A DNA stretch of 64,000 nucleotides from Rhopalosiphum padi. Lineage: Eukaryota; Arthropoda; Insecta; Hemiptera; Aphididae. How positions within the stretch are numbered: position 1 is the first letter of the stretch; the number at the start of each line of letters is the position of its first letter. Below the pieces are notes generated by a model, which was not told the origin of the DNA, did not search any database, and was given only the letters and a program-made list of their open reading frames with translations. This document shows positions 11,061 through 22,396 of the stretch, piece after piece. A program made the translations under genes and the position numbers. The stretch spans positions 52,168,748 to 52,232,747 of the forward strand of contig NC_083599.1 in assembly GCF_020882245.1 (NCBI RefSeq), in the 5' to 3' direction.

Positions 11061-11249
11061 ATGTTGATGATGAACGATCTGGGATCGATGGCTGCCGGTA
11101 TGATGCCGTTTGACCCGATGTGCGGCAGCCTCTACGAGCAACAGCCGCCCAAGCCTCGCTTCATATTCAAGATGCCGCGCGTCGTGCCCGACCAGAAGAA
11201 CAAATTTGAAACCGACGAACTTTTCAGGCGTTTGAGTCGTGAGAGTGAC
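11061..11249 (+). CDS. Bgb: Core-binding factor beta (Big brother/Brother), exon 1
   Basis: CBF-beta does not bind DNA itself. It binds the Runt domain of RUNX/Runt/Lozenge factors, raises their DNA affinity and stabilises them in the nucleus. This exon encodes residues 1-63. Residues 38 onward (MPRVVPDQKNKFETDE, then LFRRLSRES) match the start of vertebrate CBF-beta. The preceding 37 residues, with MMPFDPM and KPRFIFK, form the insect-type N-terminal extension. ATG 11061 is the first start in the frame, and Met4 and Met10 are alternatives. The exon ends after Asp63 at the donor GTGAGT (11250). Reading through gives a spurious 74-codon frame. The five exons 11061-11249, 17580-17666, 17868-17981, 39389-39505 and 40026-40169 join in phase 0 into 216 residues, slightly longer than vertebrate CBF-beta because of the N-terminal extension. 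Confidence 0.95.
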
Positions 11250-14200
11250 GTGAGTAACCTATTTTACCACTACATATTTATATAACTTTAAAGTCATTCC
11301 CATTGATAAATACCTATTATACATTATACATAGGCACCTACTTTTTATAGGTACCCTATGGCTTATTATTTTCATGATATATGGCCATATAGATACCTAT
11401 AAGCGTATTTACTATTGATACACTCCGTTATAATGGTAGTATGGTACCTACATACTATATTATACAAATTTAAATAGTTTCATATCTAACTATGTATATT
11501 ATGGTTTTTTGTAAACTTATAAGTTACTAAGTTAGGTATAATAATATTTAACTTAGTAACTTATAAGTTTAATTTAAGCTATACGACGCAATGCAATCCA
11601 TAAATTGTTTTTACATGTCATGAATCAAAAAAATACATTATTATTTGATATTATTTATTTATATATGATTTTACTATTTGATAGGAATATACCTACTATT
11701 GACTATACTCGTTATAACTCATAATATAGGTAGGTACTTCCTCGTATAAATATAGACGAGTAGCACTGAATACTACGAGATGTATAGATTAAGTAGACTG
11801 TTAAGTGTTAGATAATTATACATATTAACAATCATACTATAATATTGTAGTATTTAGACTATTTATAAAAGTGTGTAGTTTTAATGTTATTTTGACTGTG
11901 GTTACTTAAGTATATCGTATATAACTTATCAGTTAACGTATATCTGCGTTTCAAAAACTATATATTATAAAACTTGCCTTATTTTTTTTATATATATTTT
12001 AACAAAAGGCTACATAAATTTTTTGTTCCATTTAAAATTAATCTTACCAGTATTTATTTATAGTAAGTTGTAATTATAAATTATTGAGAAAATAAATTAT
12101 ATTGATTTCAGGATTTAAGCTATAAGTTTATTGGTAAAGCTTGCTATTATATTAACTGCAAATAACGAAATTTAATGTTTGTATGTCTGAACATTATAGT
12201 GGTAGTATGGAAAAACCGCATTTTCATATTTGAATGAACAATTTATTAATATTTTCAATTTATTTTGACTTAAGTCATATAAATTATCGCATACACAATG
12301 TAATAAATAATAATATTATACATATAAAATTATAGTATATTGTGTAAACATTTAACTCACATTTAAGTAAAAAATATAAGTAGGTTAATTACTTATCGGG
12401 TAGATATTATAATACTTTACTTATTAGTTGTTACAGAAAAAATATAATATTTTATATAAATTGGTGTTTTCATACACGTAGCACTATTTTTTTTTAACTA
12501 TACCTATTATTGGTATTGGTTATTTGTGTTTTGTATATAGCTATACACAAGAACGGAGTTTGTATTATTTTAAAATAAATATAAAATTAGCATAGGTATA
12601 CAGATAAATATTTCTATTAATTATTAGCTTATAACTAAGTAACAAACTTACTTAGTTACTTAGTTTGTTACTATTATAATACTACATGAATTATATGAGG
12701 AGGAAGACCCACTAGTGTGAAAACCCTCAGTTTATATTCTTTAAGAGAGGACATTCATACGTTAAGAATGAAGAATCCATTTTACTATGTTATTTGTAAT
12801 ATTAGAGTGAATTGATTTATTGTAAAATTTAAAAGTGCCTGAGAATATTGTTTAGATTTTTTTTTGCTGATATTTTAATTTTGAAGCAAGTTAAGAATAT
12901 TTTAAAATGTACTATGATACTGCGTTAATAATACGTATGGAGTCTTATAACATTATGCCATTATACCAACAATTATACAAAAAAAAGAATTTTTGATTAA
13001 TTAATTAATTAATTTTTTTAGATATAATGCATATTTATACATTTAAATAATAAAGCCCCATATAGAGGTATTCATTTTCATATTCAATTGTATAAAACTA
13101 TGTTATTTTATTAAGCATCATAAAAAATATATCAAATACATACAGAATAATTCATAGCTATCACTGAATGTGTATTTTTATAAGTCCTATATTCATAATT
13201 AAACAGAATAATTTAACCGTGAAATTTGGTTTTCTAGTGACTTAAATGTATAGTATATATCGTGCGGTACAACTGGTTAATGGTAGATATGTGTTTAAAA
13301 CGATTTTCGAGTATTTCAAAGCAGCCCCCCGCTGATTCAGGTTGGTGGGTGTAAAGACTGTTATTTATCACGTCATGGTATGAATTGCATTTTGAGTAGG
13401 TATTGAATTTTTAAATGAGAAAAAGTCGGCCGGCAATATAAATGGCCTAAGTGTATGGGTATTGTATCATTGGAATTCGGTGACACAGTATTCTTTTATT
13501 ATTATTACATAGGGTTATATTATTATGATTATGATCATTACAGTAGGGTTCTGGGTTGTAATAAATTCATTTAACACTGACAAGTACAGTGGTAAGGAAA
13601 GTAGATATACATGACCAAGTACAAAAATACATAATTAGTTAATGTCGTCAAATTTTAATGTATCATTATAAAATTGTTCAAGTATAAAATTCAAGTATAG
13701 GTTTACAATTATTATTTATTATTTAATGAATAATGATATTATTATAATGTCTACAGTTAAATTGAAGTGTTTATTTAATAATTAATACGATAAGTAGTGA
13801 TTTTCATTTAATCTAATTTTTTTAAACTGACGTACATCATCACTACTTATGAACATTTTCATAGGTACTTAACTATAGAAAATTTACTGGGTTTTTTTTT
13901 TCAATAAACTTTTATTATTTTGTAATTCATACGGATTATATTATAAATTTGTAAAAATAAGGTTTAAAAATGTATACTATTTGTATTATCTTAGTTGACG
14001 CCTTTTATCGTTATTATATAATATAAATAAAGTTTTAATAATCAAATATTCAAATATAATAATTTAATTAATATTACACAATCACAATACATTATATGTT
14101 ATTTTATTAAAAATAAATAATTAGATGTTTTGATAATTTATATTTTTATTAATTAATTTATATTCTTCACAGTTCTCACTTATTTGTTTTTCTATTAAAT

Positions 14201-17200
14201 ATACAAAAGAGCTTTGTATTTTTTTATTTTCACTGTTTTATAACTAGCATGACAGCCAAAAATAAATAAATAATAATAATTCAAATAAATAAAAGACAAT
14301 TATGAGTATTGAAATACAGAAAAATATTTTAAATAAAATACCTGAGATGGTTTGACGATTTAGATTGGGGAGGAGGGGTTTATAAAGCATATTATAGCAA
14401 TGAGTTGCTTAAACAGTAAATAAAATAATATATATTAGAGCACCAATATGGGAATATATATTATAATATGTCGGTATTTATATTAAATCAGTTTCGATAT
14501 AATAACTTTATACAATAATATATTTCAACGTAATTATAAATATAATATTATTTTTAGCTTTTAATGAAATAGAGTAGATTATATGAGTTCATATAATAAT
14601 AGGTAGATCTAATAATCGTTACTTCATTGTATATTATATGAATATATTATTATTTCATTGATACACCGATGGTATTTCAAATCCTAAATAATTTGTTGTA
14701 TGACAATGTTGACTGACCTGTTATAAAATATTTTTTATTTATTTATTTTTATTATAAAACCCTGTTATGCATGAGCATGATCAATGCTGAGTTTATGACT
14801 GTGTATAGTGAGTAAGAAGTCTGTATTTACTACGACATATAAGGTATGTTCAAAACAGTAGTGAGTAATTCAGTTTACCTACCTATCTAATATTCCAGTC
14901 TATTTGTATATTTTAATAATACTATTGACATACATCTAAAAGAGCTAAAAAAAGGTTAAAGATTGTACAACAGAAAATGAAAGGTGAATCACGGAATTTT
15001 CCCAACCTTACCTAATGAATGCGTTATTACTTATAAGTAACTAACCGCATTATTGTATATTGTACTGAACGCATAAAACGAGTTTCATATTTTTTGCGAC
15101 TAATTACAATAGTTACGTTCACAAGTATGACGATGAGGTTGTGTCATGGTTATAGTTATATCTAAAATTACTATATTATATTATACATTTTTACTAATGT
15201 TTTTATTTTCTATTTGAAAAATGACCAAAATGATTTATTCCTTTTTATTTACATAGTCTGCACAACCCATTTACACATAAATATATAGATGTTATTAACA
15301 AATGTAATACTACTATAATACGTATTTATGAAAATTATTTTGTTATAAACATAATTACATATACCTAGTACCTATCTAGATTATCATCTACTATCTAGTA
15401 TAATTAGTAAAATCAAATATTGCAATATATGTTCTATTTATTCGTAATATATATAAATATGGAGGTATAATAACACATTGTACGTATTTATAAAAATAAG
15501 TGGCATGTTTACAGGGTAGGCCGACTATACTGACTTGGTCCGGGCCTACCCAATTTTTATTTGACTGTTTTGTTTTTTTTTATCAAAAATAAAAATTTTA
15601 GTATTATTATTATTAATATTTATTATTGAATATTATTATCTTATTATCATACGTATGTCCCATGTGATAGGAAAAATCTACCCTAATAGTTATAATTACA
15701 GTCCAAATTTCATGGAGGGTTTTTAGGGCATTTGCTCCGGACAGCAGATGTTTGAGGGGCATCCGGATGCCAGAATACTATAAAAAAAATTGAACAACTT
15801 GTCCCTTGGTTTAGGAAATTTGTATAAAAATATATCACCTTCAAAAAAAATAAATATTGATTTGTATTTTTATAATTTGGGGTTTAAATTAATACGTCAA
15901 GATGTAATTTGAGTATTTAACTAGAACAACATTGGGGCATCCAGAGAACAATATTTTAGTATATAAATATAAACGTTTGAATAGTTCTATGATTTACCGA
16001 ACATTAAAATATTATAATCTAAAAACTATGGCAACAGCATAGAAGAGAATTATTATAGGGTATAAGAGCCTAGCATTATTATTTTGTACTCATATAGCCA
16101 TACGTATATACTATATATAAATAGTGTTGTGGTAATATTATATTTAATGTAAAATGCTTAAACGACTAAATGAGTAAACGATCATTGAAAATGCATAACA
16201 CATCGAGATTTATATAATATACCATAATTTAAATCTTAGTTACCAACGAGATACTAATTTATATAATCTATATAAGATGTAGCAGATGTAGGTACTTAAT
16301 TTGTACTTAGATATAACTCAACACTGATGATATAACACAAAATTATTCATTTCAATCAAATATTGAATTTAATTTTTTTCCTTAACTACTTAAATATTGG
16401 GTATTTAAAATTTTTTACTGTTAGGGACCTTAAATAAATATTTGCCCTTGTCATCTGAAAGTTTAAATCCAGCCCACACTACAGAACAAAATTATTTTGT
16501 GCTGGATACGCCACTAATGTACTTGGTACTGTGTTTATGCCTTAAACTTGATAGTTTGACTAGTCTGTGTGCTTATAGAAAATAAATAATAAAAAACATT
16601 AATATATACATACAATTCAAGATAACATACAGATACAATTTCCAAACTTATGAGTTTGAGGTCAAATTGTTTATTATTAAATAGTTTTTATGCCTTAATA
16701 TAGTTCTACACTACGTATAAATAATTATAATATTGGATAAACTTGGAAGTATATATTTTATTATTGAAGACTGTCCTGTGAATTTAAAAATAATATGAGA
16801 TATTACTGGTTTAAATAAAAATATAAATTTACAATAATTTTTATGATATGAAAGGTGTTGTATCAATAAGTAATTCGCTCAAGATATTAAAAATCTACTA
16901 CATAAGTTAATTAAACAACTACATAGAAGAGACTGATGACTTACTTTTTATATTAATTATATTTTAAATTCATTAAGTGTTGTGACTTTGAAGTTAAAAG
17001 CTCAAACTACACTAAATATTTTACTAATATTTAAGCTATATTATTAATTTAAGTTATCGTTTTATTTAAAAAAACTGTAATTGATCAAACGAATAAAACT
17101 AAAAATAAATAATCAAACCAACTTATCCCGTCATAGAGAAATAGTTAACACAATATAAATAGTTAACCTTATTATTAAAAAAATAAAAATTTTTGTGAAA

Positions 17201-17579
17201 ATCCTTATAAATTCAATTGTTTCTATAAACATATATTATTTAAGTACTGAGTGCAATAGATTAAAATTGACAAATGTAATTAACCAAAAATGCAATAAAT
17301 TGAATGATATCAAAATTTAATAAAAAAGAGTAACTAAATTTTTTTCATTAATCATGTAAAAAAAGTATGAGCAATGATACGCTAATATGCTATTTTAACT
17401 TAGAAGTTGAAAGTTTTAATAGTATTCATGTATATCAAACATATAGTAGATTATGATACAATTTTGAAAAGTTAGATTCAACATAATATATACATTCCGA
17501 GTCCTAATGTTTTGTCAAATATGTATAATGTATATTGTATATTGAAATATAAATAACTTGTTTTATAATATGATTTTAG
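11250..17579 (+). other. Bgb: Bgb intron 1 (6.3 kb)
   Basis: Donor GTGAGT, acceptor TGATTTTAG. The intron is AT-rich. It contains a perfect 21-bp hairpin (11513-11570), a weaker 11-bp inverted repeat (12638-12648 with 12662-12672), a 9-bp GGGTAGGCC/GGCCTACCC stem (15514-15551) and the palindrome GGCATCCGGATGCC (15758-15771). A possible transposon right end reads GCTGGATACGCCACTAATG near 16501. No coding exon was recognised in it. Confidence 0.85.
11513..11570. repeat. Perfect 21-bp inverted repeat in Bgb intron 1
   Basis: Positions 11513-11533 are an exact reverse complement of 11550-11570, with a 16-base loop. A and T dominate, with a GTTACTAAG core. It would fold into a stable RNA hairpin if transcribed with the intron. 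It may be a tiny foldback transposon. No microRNA identity can be claimed. Confidence 0.75.
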
Positions 17580-17666
17580 GTTCGATACACCGGTTACAGA
17601 GACAGACCACACGAAGAACGCCAAAGTAGATTTCAAATCGGATGCCGTGAAGGTCATGTAGACATT
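17580..17666 (+). CDS. Bgb: Core-binding factor beta (Bgb), exon 2
   Basis: The 87-nt exon encodes residues 64-92, VRYTGYRDRPHEERQSRFQ then IGCREGHVDI. It corresponds to human CBF-beta IKYTGFRDRPHEERQARFQNACRDGRSEI, the most conserved part of the family. Acceptor TTTTAG, donor GTAAGT, phase 0 at both ends. An open frame on the opposite strand here is a shadow of this exon. Confidence 0.97.
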
Positions 17667-17867
17667 GTAAGTTCTTTTTATTTTAAACACAATTATTAAT
17701 GATTAAAATATAAACTCGTATTTAAATATTTTTTCATTTCATACAATAACTATTAATTAACATAGAATAATTTAAAGAATGTAAAAAAATAATATATAAT
17801 ATAATATTCTTATGATATACCCAAATACCTACTACCTAAATCTTTTATTTATTTATCTATATTGCAG
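17667..17867 (+). other. Bgb: Bgb intron 2 (201 bp)
   Basis: Short phase-0 intron, donor GTAAGT and acceptor ATTGCAG. AT-rich, nothing else seen. Confidence 0.93.
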
Positions 17868-17981
17868 GCATTCACTGCGACTGGAACCAATTTGCAATTA
17901 ATGTTTACTCCAAGTATGCCAATTCCTCCATACCATCAATCTACCAATGGTACTTGTAATTTCGAAAAAGAACGGGGAATG
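17868..17981 (+). CDS. Bgb: Core-binding factor beta (Bgb), exon 3
   Basis: The 114-nt exon encodes residues 93-130. AFTATGTNLQLMF aligns with human AFVATGTNLSLQF and keeps Gly98, equivalent to human Gly61, a RUNX-contact position. The next part, PSMPIPPYHQSTNGTC, covers the loop that varies in length and sequence across the family. It ends NFEKERGM, equivalent to human DLEREAGK. Human Gln67 is Met104 here. Donor GTAAGT. Confidence 0.95.
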
Positions 17982-18599
17982 GTAAGTAAAACGCATAACT
18001 GCAAAAAAATAACTAAGAAGTTAAGAATAAACATAATTTAAAAATTTACTAAAACCTACAAAAATATATTCTATTTGATATTTTATTCATACAATTATTT
18101 TTTTACATTATTCGATTACTATAGTTTTATAACAACACATTATATAATAACTAATAGCCGCTTATAACTCAGTATAATATGATTTTGTGGTCGAAGTAAT
18201 TTAGGTCAATTATTGCTGCAAATGGTTTTATCTAGGTTGATACAGCATGTTTTTAACTATTGCGGGAAAAATATGATAGGTTTGTATAAACTATACTCCC
18301 ACGTTTCATAATTTAACATGAGAATAATGACTACATAATTTGGAATTCTATATGATTACGTTAATATGATAAAAAAATGCATCGGTTTAATAGTATTTTT
18401 TTTGTCATTTTAATTTTTAATTAAACAAATACACAGACGTATATAATATTAAATTTAATATCATATTTCTAAAAATATTATTGTGTCTATATATTTTGAA
18501 AGATGAACTTTATTTTTTTATTTATTTATTATTTTTAAATTTTTAATGTATAAAAATAAATGCATTTTAAAATTCAAAAATTGATTTGTGTAAGTATAC

Positions 18600-18605
18600 T
18601 TTATT
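18600..18605 (-). terminator. AATAAA downstream of the antisense microprotein ORF
   Basis: On the minus strand this hexamer lies about 40 nt after the stop of the 54-codon ORF at 18644-18808. Its placement suits a short 3' UTR, but AATAAA is common in this AT-rich intron. Confidence 0.3.
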
Positions 18606-18643
18606 TAAACAGTTGCATTGAATTGGCGACAAAAAAGGTCCGT

Positions 18644-18808
18644 TTATCTAATCAAATGGTTAGATACAATCACTCCAATTCCAAAACACGCTATACAAAT
18701 AATTGAATCCAAAGTAAACTTATTCTTCTTGTATACATCTTTCCAATATTGGCACGAATATTTGTCTTCATCATGTGGCTCTTTTCTTTTTTTTCCTTGA
18801 CACGCCAT
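18644..18808 (-). CDS. Candidate 54-residue single-pass membrane microprotein, antisense in Bgb intron 3
   Basis: The ORF starts ATG at 18808 in the context AAACAATGG (A at -3, G at +4) and stops TAA at 18644. The N-terminus is hydrophilic and strongly charged (MACQGKKRKEPHDEDKY), followed by SCQYWKDVYKKNKF. A hydrophobic stretch, LDSIICIACFGIGVIV, at residues 33-48 looks like a transmembrane segment, and the protein ends SNHLIR. Amino-acid use looks more protein-like than the low-complexity frames around it. An AATAAA follows the stop by about 40 nt. It is intronless and could be a nested gene, a retrocopy of a small membrane-protein gene, or chance. I do not recognise a family and assign no function. 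Confidence 0.35.
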   Translation of the reverse strand: MACQGKKRKEPHDEDKYSCQYWKDVYKKNKFTLDSIICIACFGIGVIVSNHLIR

Positions 18809-20449
18809 TGTTTGAATTATTATTTTATTTCAAGTATAAATCAATTTAAATGTAGTTTTTTTTAATTATAACGAAAATAATAGAACTATTATAAATGGTT
18901 GGATGCATAATATTTATTTATTTTCCTATCATAATACCAATGCAAAATCTGTTTTATAATACTAGCCAACTATCGTAATAATAATTAAAAATATAATAAA
19001 GAACAAAGATATGGTTGTACATAATATTAAATATTTTATTTTATTTATAATATTTAGATACCTTTGGGCTTTTGTATACTTAATTTGAGTTTATCCTGTA
19101 CTTCAAATGTTTCTAAAAGGTATTCAAATTATTTGGTATCTTGTAGTTTAAGATAGTTTATGCACAATTGAATAAAACTCTTCTATCAATTAGTATAGGT
19201 ACCTACTATAATGGCATTATGAACCGTTTTAATATTTTTAGACGTAGTACGAAATGTAAATATTTTCTACAGACGTATGGCGTATAATGTATTACCTACC
19301 TACCTATATTTACGTTACACAGACGATTATATTTACTTACTAGTTAATTATATTTCAATAATGCAAGACGGAAGATAGGATTATTATTTCGATATAGACG
19401 AACGATATATATGGTTATATGAAATTCACATGCTTTTACTTTATGAGCTTTTATCATACAGGAAATCACAAAAACCGAATAAGGATAGATAGCCTCAATA
19501 CAAATACATTTAACTAAGTATAGCCAGTACAGCTTAAGTTCAAATTATAATTAAAATATATGTTATACACTTACACATTTATACGTATAAATATGTGTAA
19601 ACCGTACTTTGTACCTATATATTGTATAGTATAGATATAGGCGCGTAAGTTTCGAACGAAAATTACGATATTGTATACTGTATGTATGTGGGTAGGTACC
19701 TTTATATTTATAATATATATATATAGTTGATGACGGCACGTTTCTTTTCACATATAATATCGATTAATCAGTGTTCCACTCGTATAGCCCGTTTTAGGTT
19801 GTCAAAACGTTCTGTTGGGAAAAATACAAACATGGCAATTCTACTCATCTATATATTACACGCGTGCACACACACATATAATACACGATATATACTTATA
19901 TATGTATACGCAGTGTTATCAATGTTAATATATTATTATTACATTTCATCAACAACTGAATAGTATAACAATAACAATATGGACGCGTTGACAATCAATG
20001 GGGGGCAGTGTTTACGCGACGAAAATGCAGCAGGAAGAGGAGTGTCTGTATGGATTTTCGCGTAGATTACGATTTTTTTTACAATACAAACGCTCACTTA
20101 TATTGTAGGTTAGGTATATTATATTCAGAAAAGGGCAAGTAGGGGAGACAAAAAAGAAATCCTTTTAAAATAATAATATAATACTCGTAATATTCTGTAA
20201 CTATATATATACGTAACATATATGTATATGTAATGCACGAGAGGGACGCGTTCTCCCTTTTTTCCTCTGGGATTTATATTATTATTGTCACATGCACACA
20301 TAGACACAGCGCACATGTAACATCTCACTCGGCCAAATGGCTCTGTACGTGTATACAGAGACGGCGGCGACAAATACGTGTATGGTATTATACAAGGGGA
20401 AACGGAAATCAATAGTGAAAGAGAAAAAAAGGGCGCAAAGGGTGCCGTC

Positions 20450-20460
20450 GCCGCCATTTT
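20450..20460 (+). promoter_or_regulatory. YY1/Pleiohomeotic-type motif GCCGCCATTTT in intron 3
   Basis: An exact match to the strong YY1/Pho consensus (GCCGCCATnTT) sits in a GC-elevated patch (20.38-20.49 kb) of an otherwise AT-rich intron. Such sites mark promoters and, in flies, Polycomb response elements. One motif is weak evidence. Use here is inferred. Confidence 0.3.
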
Positions 20461-22324
20461 GTTCCGGGCGCACACCAGATGCGACGGCCATTGTAACCGA
20501 TTTGTTGCCAGTTTAAGTTTAAAAAAATGTAGGAAATCTTATACATATATAGCTATTTAAGATATCGCCTGAGTGTATAATATGCATGTGTCGCCGAAAA
20601 AAAAGACCGACAAAGACGTTCTATTATACATTCTTTATTCTAAAGCCGAACAAAACATTTAATCGGATGTTTTACTTTATTTTTTTTACGACTTTTTTCT
20701 TTTCGAACCTAATTGTATAGCTGTTAAAAAAATGGAAAAACAGATATGCACCATTTTATCGTACTTCACACGTTATATAGCCGAAAATAATATGTAAACA
20801 CATTATATGCATCATATATTATTGTTTAGAAATGCGTATTAGACATCACTGCAGCAGAATGCAGACACAAACATAATAAATATAATTTATGACGAGTTGC
20901 TATATATAATAGGTATAAGTTTTACTACATTATTATGTACCTAATATTGCGTTTTATACGACACATAAAGCCATAGGACCGTGGAATTATAGAGAATGGC
21001 CAATATTTAACTGTTATTTGACTAAATTTTTAGGTATATGTATTATGAATTTAATATTATTATATTCAATTGTATAGAAATAGAAAATAACTCTTAAAAT
21101 GTATTTTTACGTAAAAATATTATTAAAAAAAAACAGTATGAACTAGTTAACTTAAATTTACATGTTTACATTTAATTTAATTTGAAATAAAACTTTTGCT
21201 TAGTTATAAACTATAATATTTAAGCTATTGTTGCCTATTACTATCATTCATTACTTGATATTTTAGCGGGAATATGGTAAACTCTCCCGATTTTTAAAAT
21301 TAATCAACTTTTCCAGGTTAGCAATATGTTTATTGATTATCTGAAGTATCTATATAATAAATATTTTGCACAAAATTAAAAGTTCAAAGTTTTAGGCTAT
21401 TGAAACAGTGAAATTTATATAATCAACTTATACTTATAGTTTATACTTAAAAGTTAAAACCTATACTTTATTGGTATCTTTACTATTATTATAGCGCACA
21501 GTTAAAGAAAATAATTTATATTATTTACTATACGTAATTTATATACTTGAATTTTTTAATATTTGTATGTTCATATTAATTTAAAGATAAATTATAATGA
21601 TACTATAACACGACAAAAAAACGATGTTATTGCGTAGACGGGTACTTAGGAAAATTAACGTTTATCCTTTAGATAGTACTGAAATAGGTAAACATGGGAA
21701 AGTGTATCATTGGGAAAGTTTACAGGCCATTAAAATTGGGAGAGTTTATATATAATAAGATTAAACGAAGATGTTTAGATTTTTACTTTTGGTATTCTAG
21801 TCTTCAACTTTGATTAACCTTTACCAAACTGTATTTTTAAATTCCAGAATATTAAGAGTATAATTTATATTAACATACTTATATAAGTATTCTAAATAGG
21901 TACATTTATTTATTTCCATAAATACTAAATAGTGTCTATATGACCATATATTTTGTTAAAATATTTAAGCGAAAGTCACATTTTATTATTTCCGTAATTT
22001 TTGGTATCGCTGGCAATGGACATGATTTAGTTATTAGACATGTTTTATACGCGATATAGCTCATTATTACATCGTTTAACCCACCTACACAATAACTATT
22101 TAAAAAAAATAAAGCAATCTACGAGGGTGGTGTCAAAACGGTTAATATTATTATACATATATAAAACTCATACCCGTCACTACGTTAGCTGTCTGTCAAA
22201 TCACCACGGGTGACTGGAACTGTTAGTTTTCACGCCGATCCGCCACCCTGAGTGCCTATTATATCATTAACAATAATCCATTGTTTAATATTCAGAATAT
22301 GTTTTTATTCTCTTTTATGACTTT

Positions 22325-22396
22325 TGTCGGGGAAACAAAAAAATAGTAGTTTCTTTTTTCTTTTTTTTTTATTTGTTTCCCGAACAAATCCCGACA
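22325..22396. repeat. Imperfect inverted repeat in intron 3
   Basis: TGTCGGGGAAACAAA (22325-22339) pairs with TTTGTTTCCC and ATCCCGACA on the right arm (22372-22396), with a bulge in the right arm and a pyrimidine-rich loop. The symmetric ends suggest a small degraded inverted-repeat element or a stem in the pre-mRNA. Confidence 0.45.
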
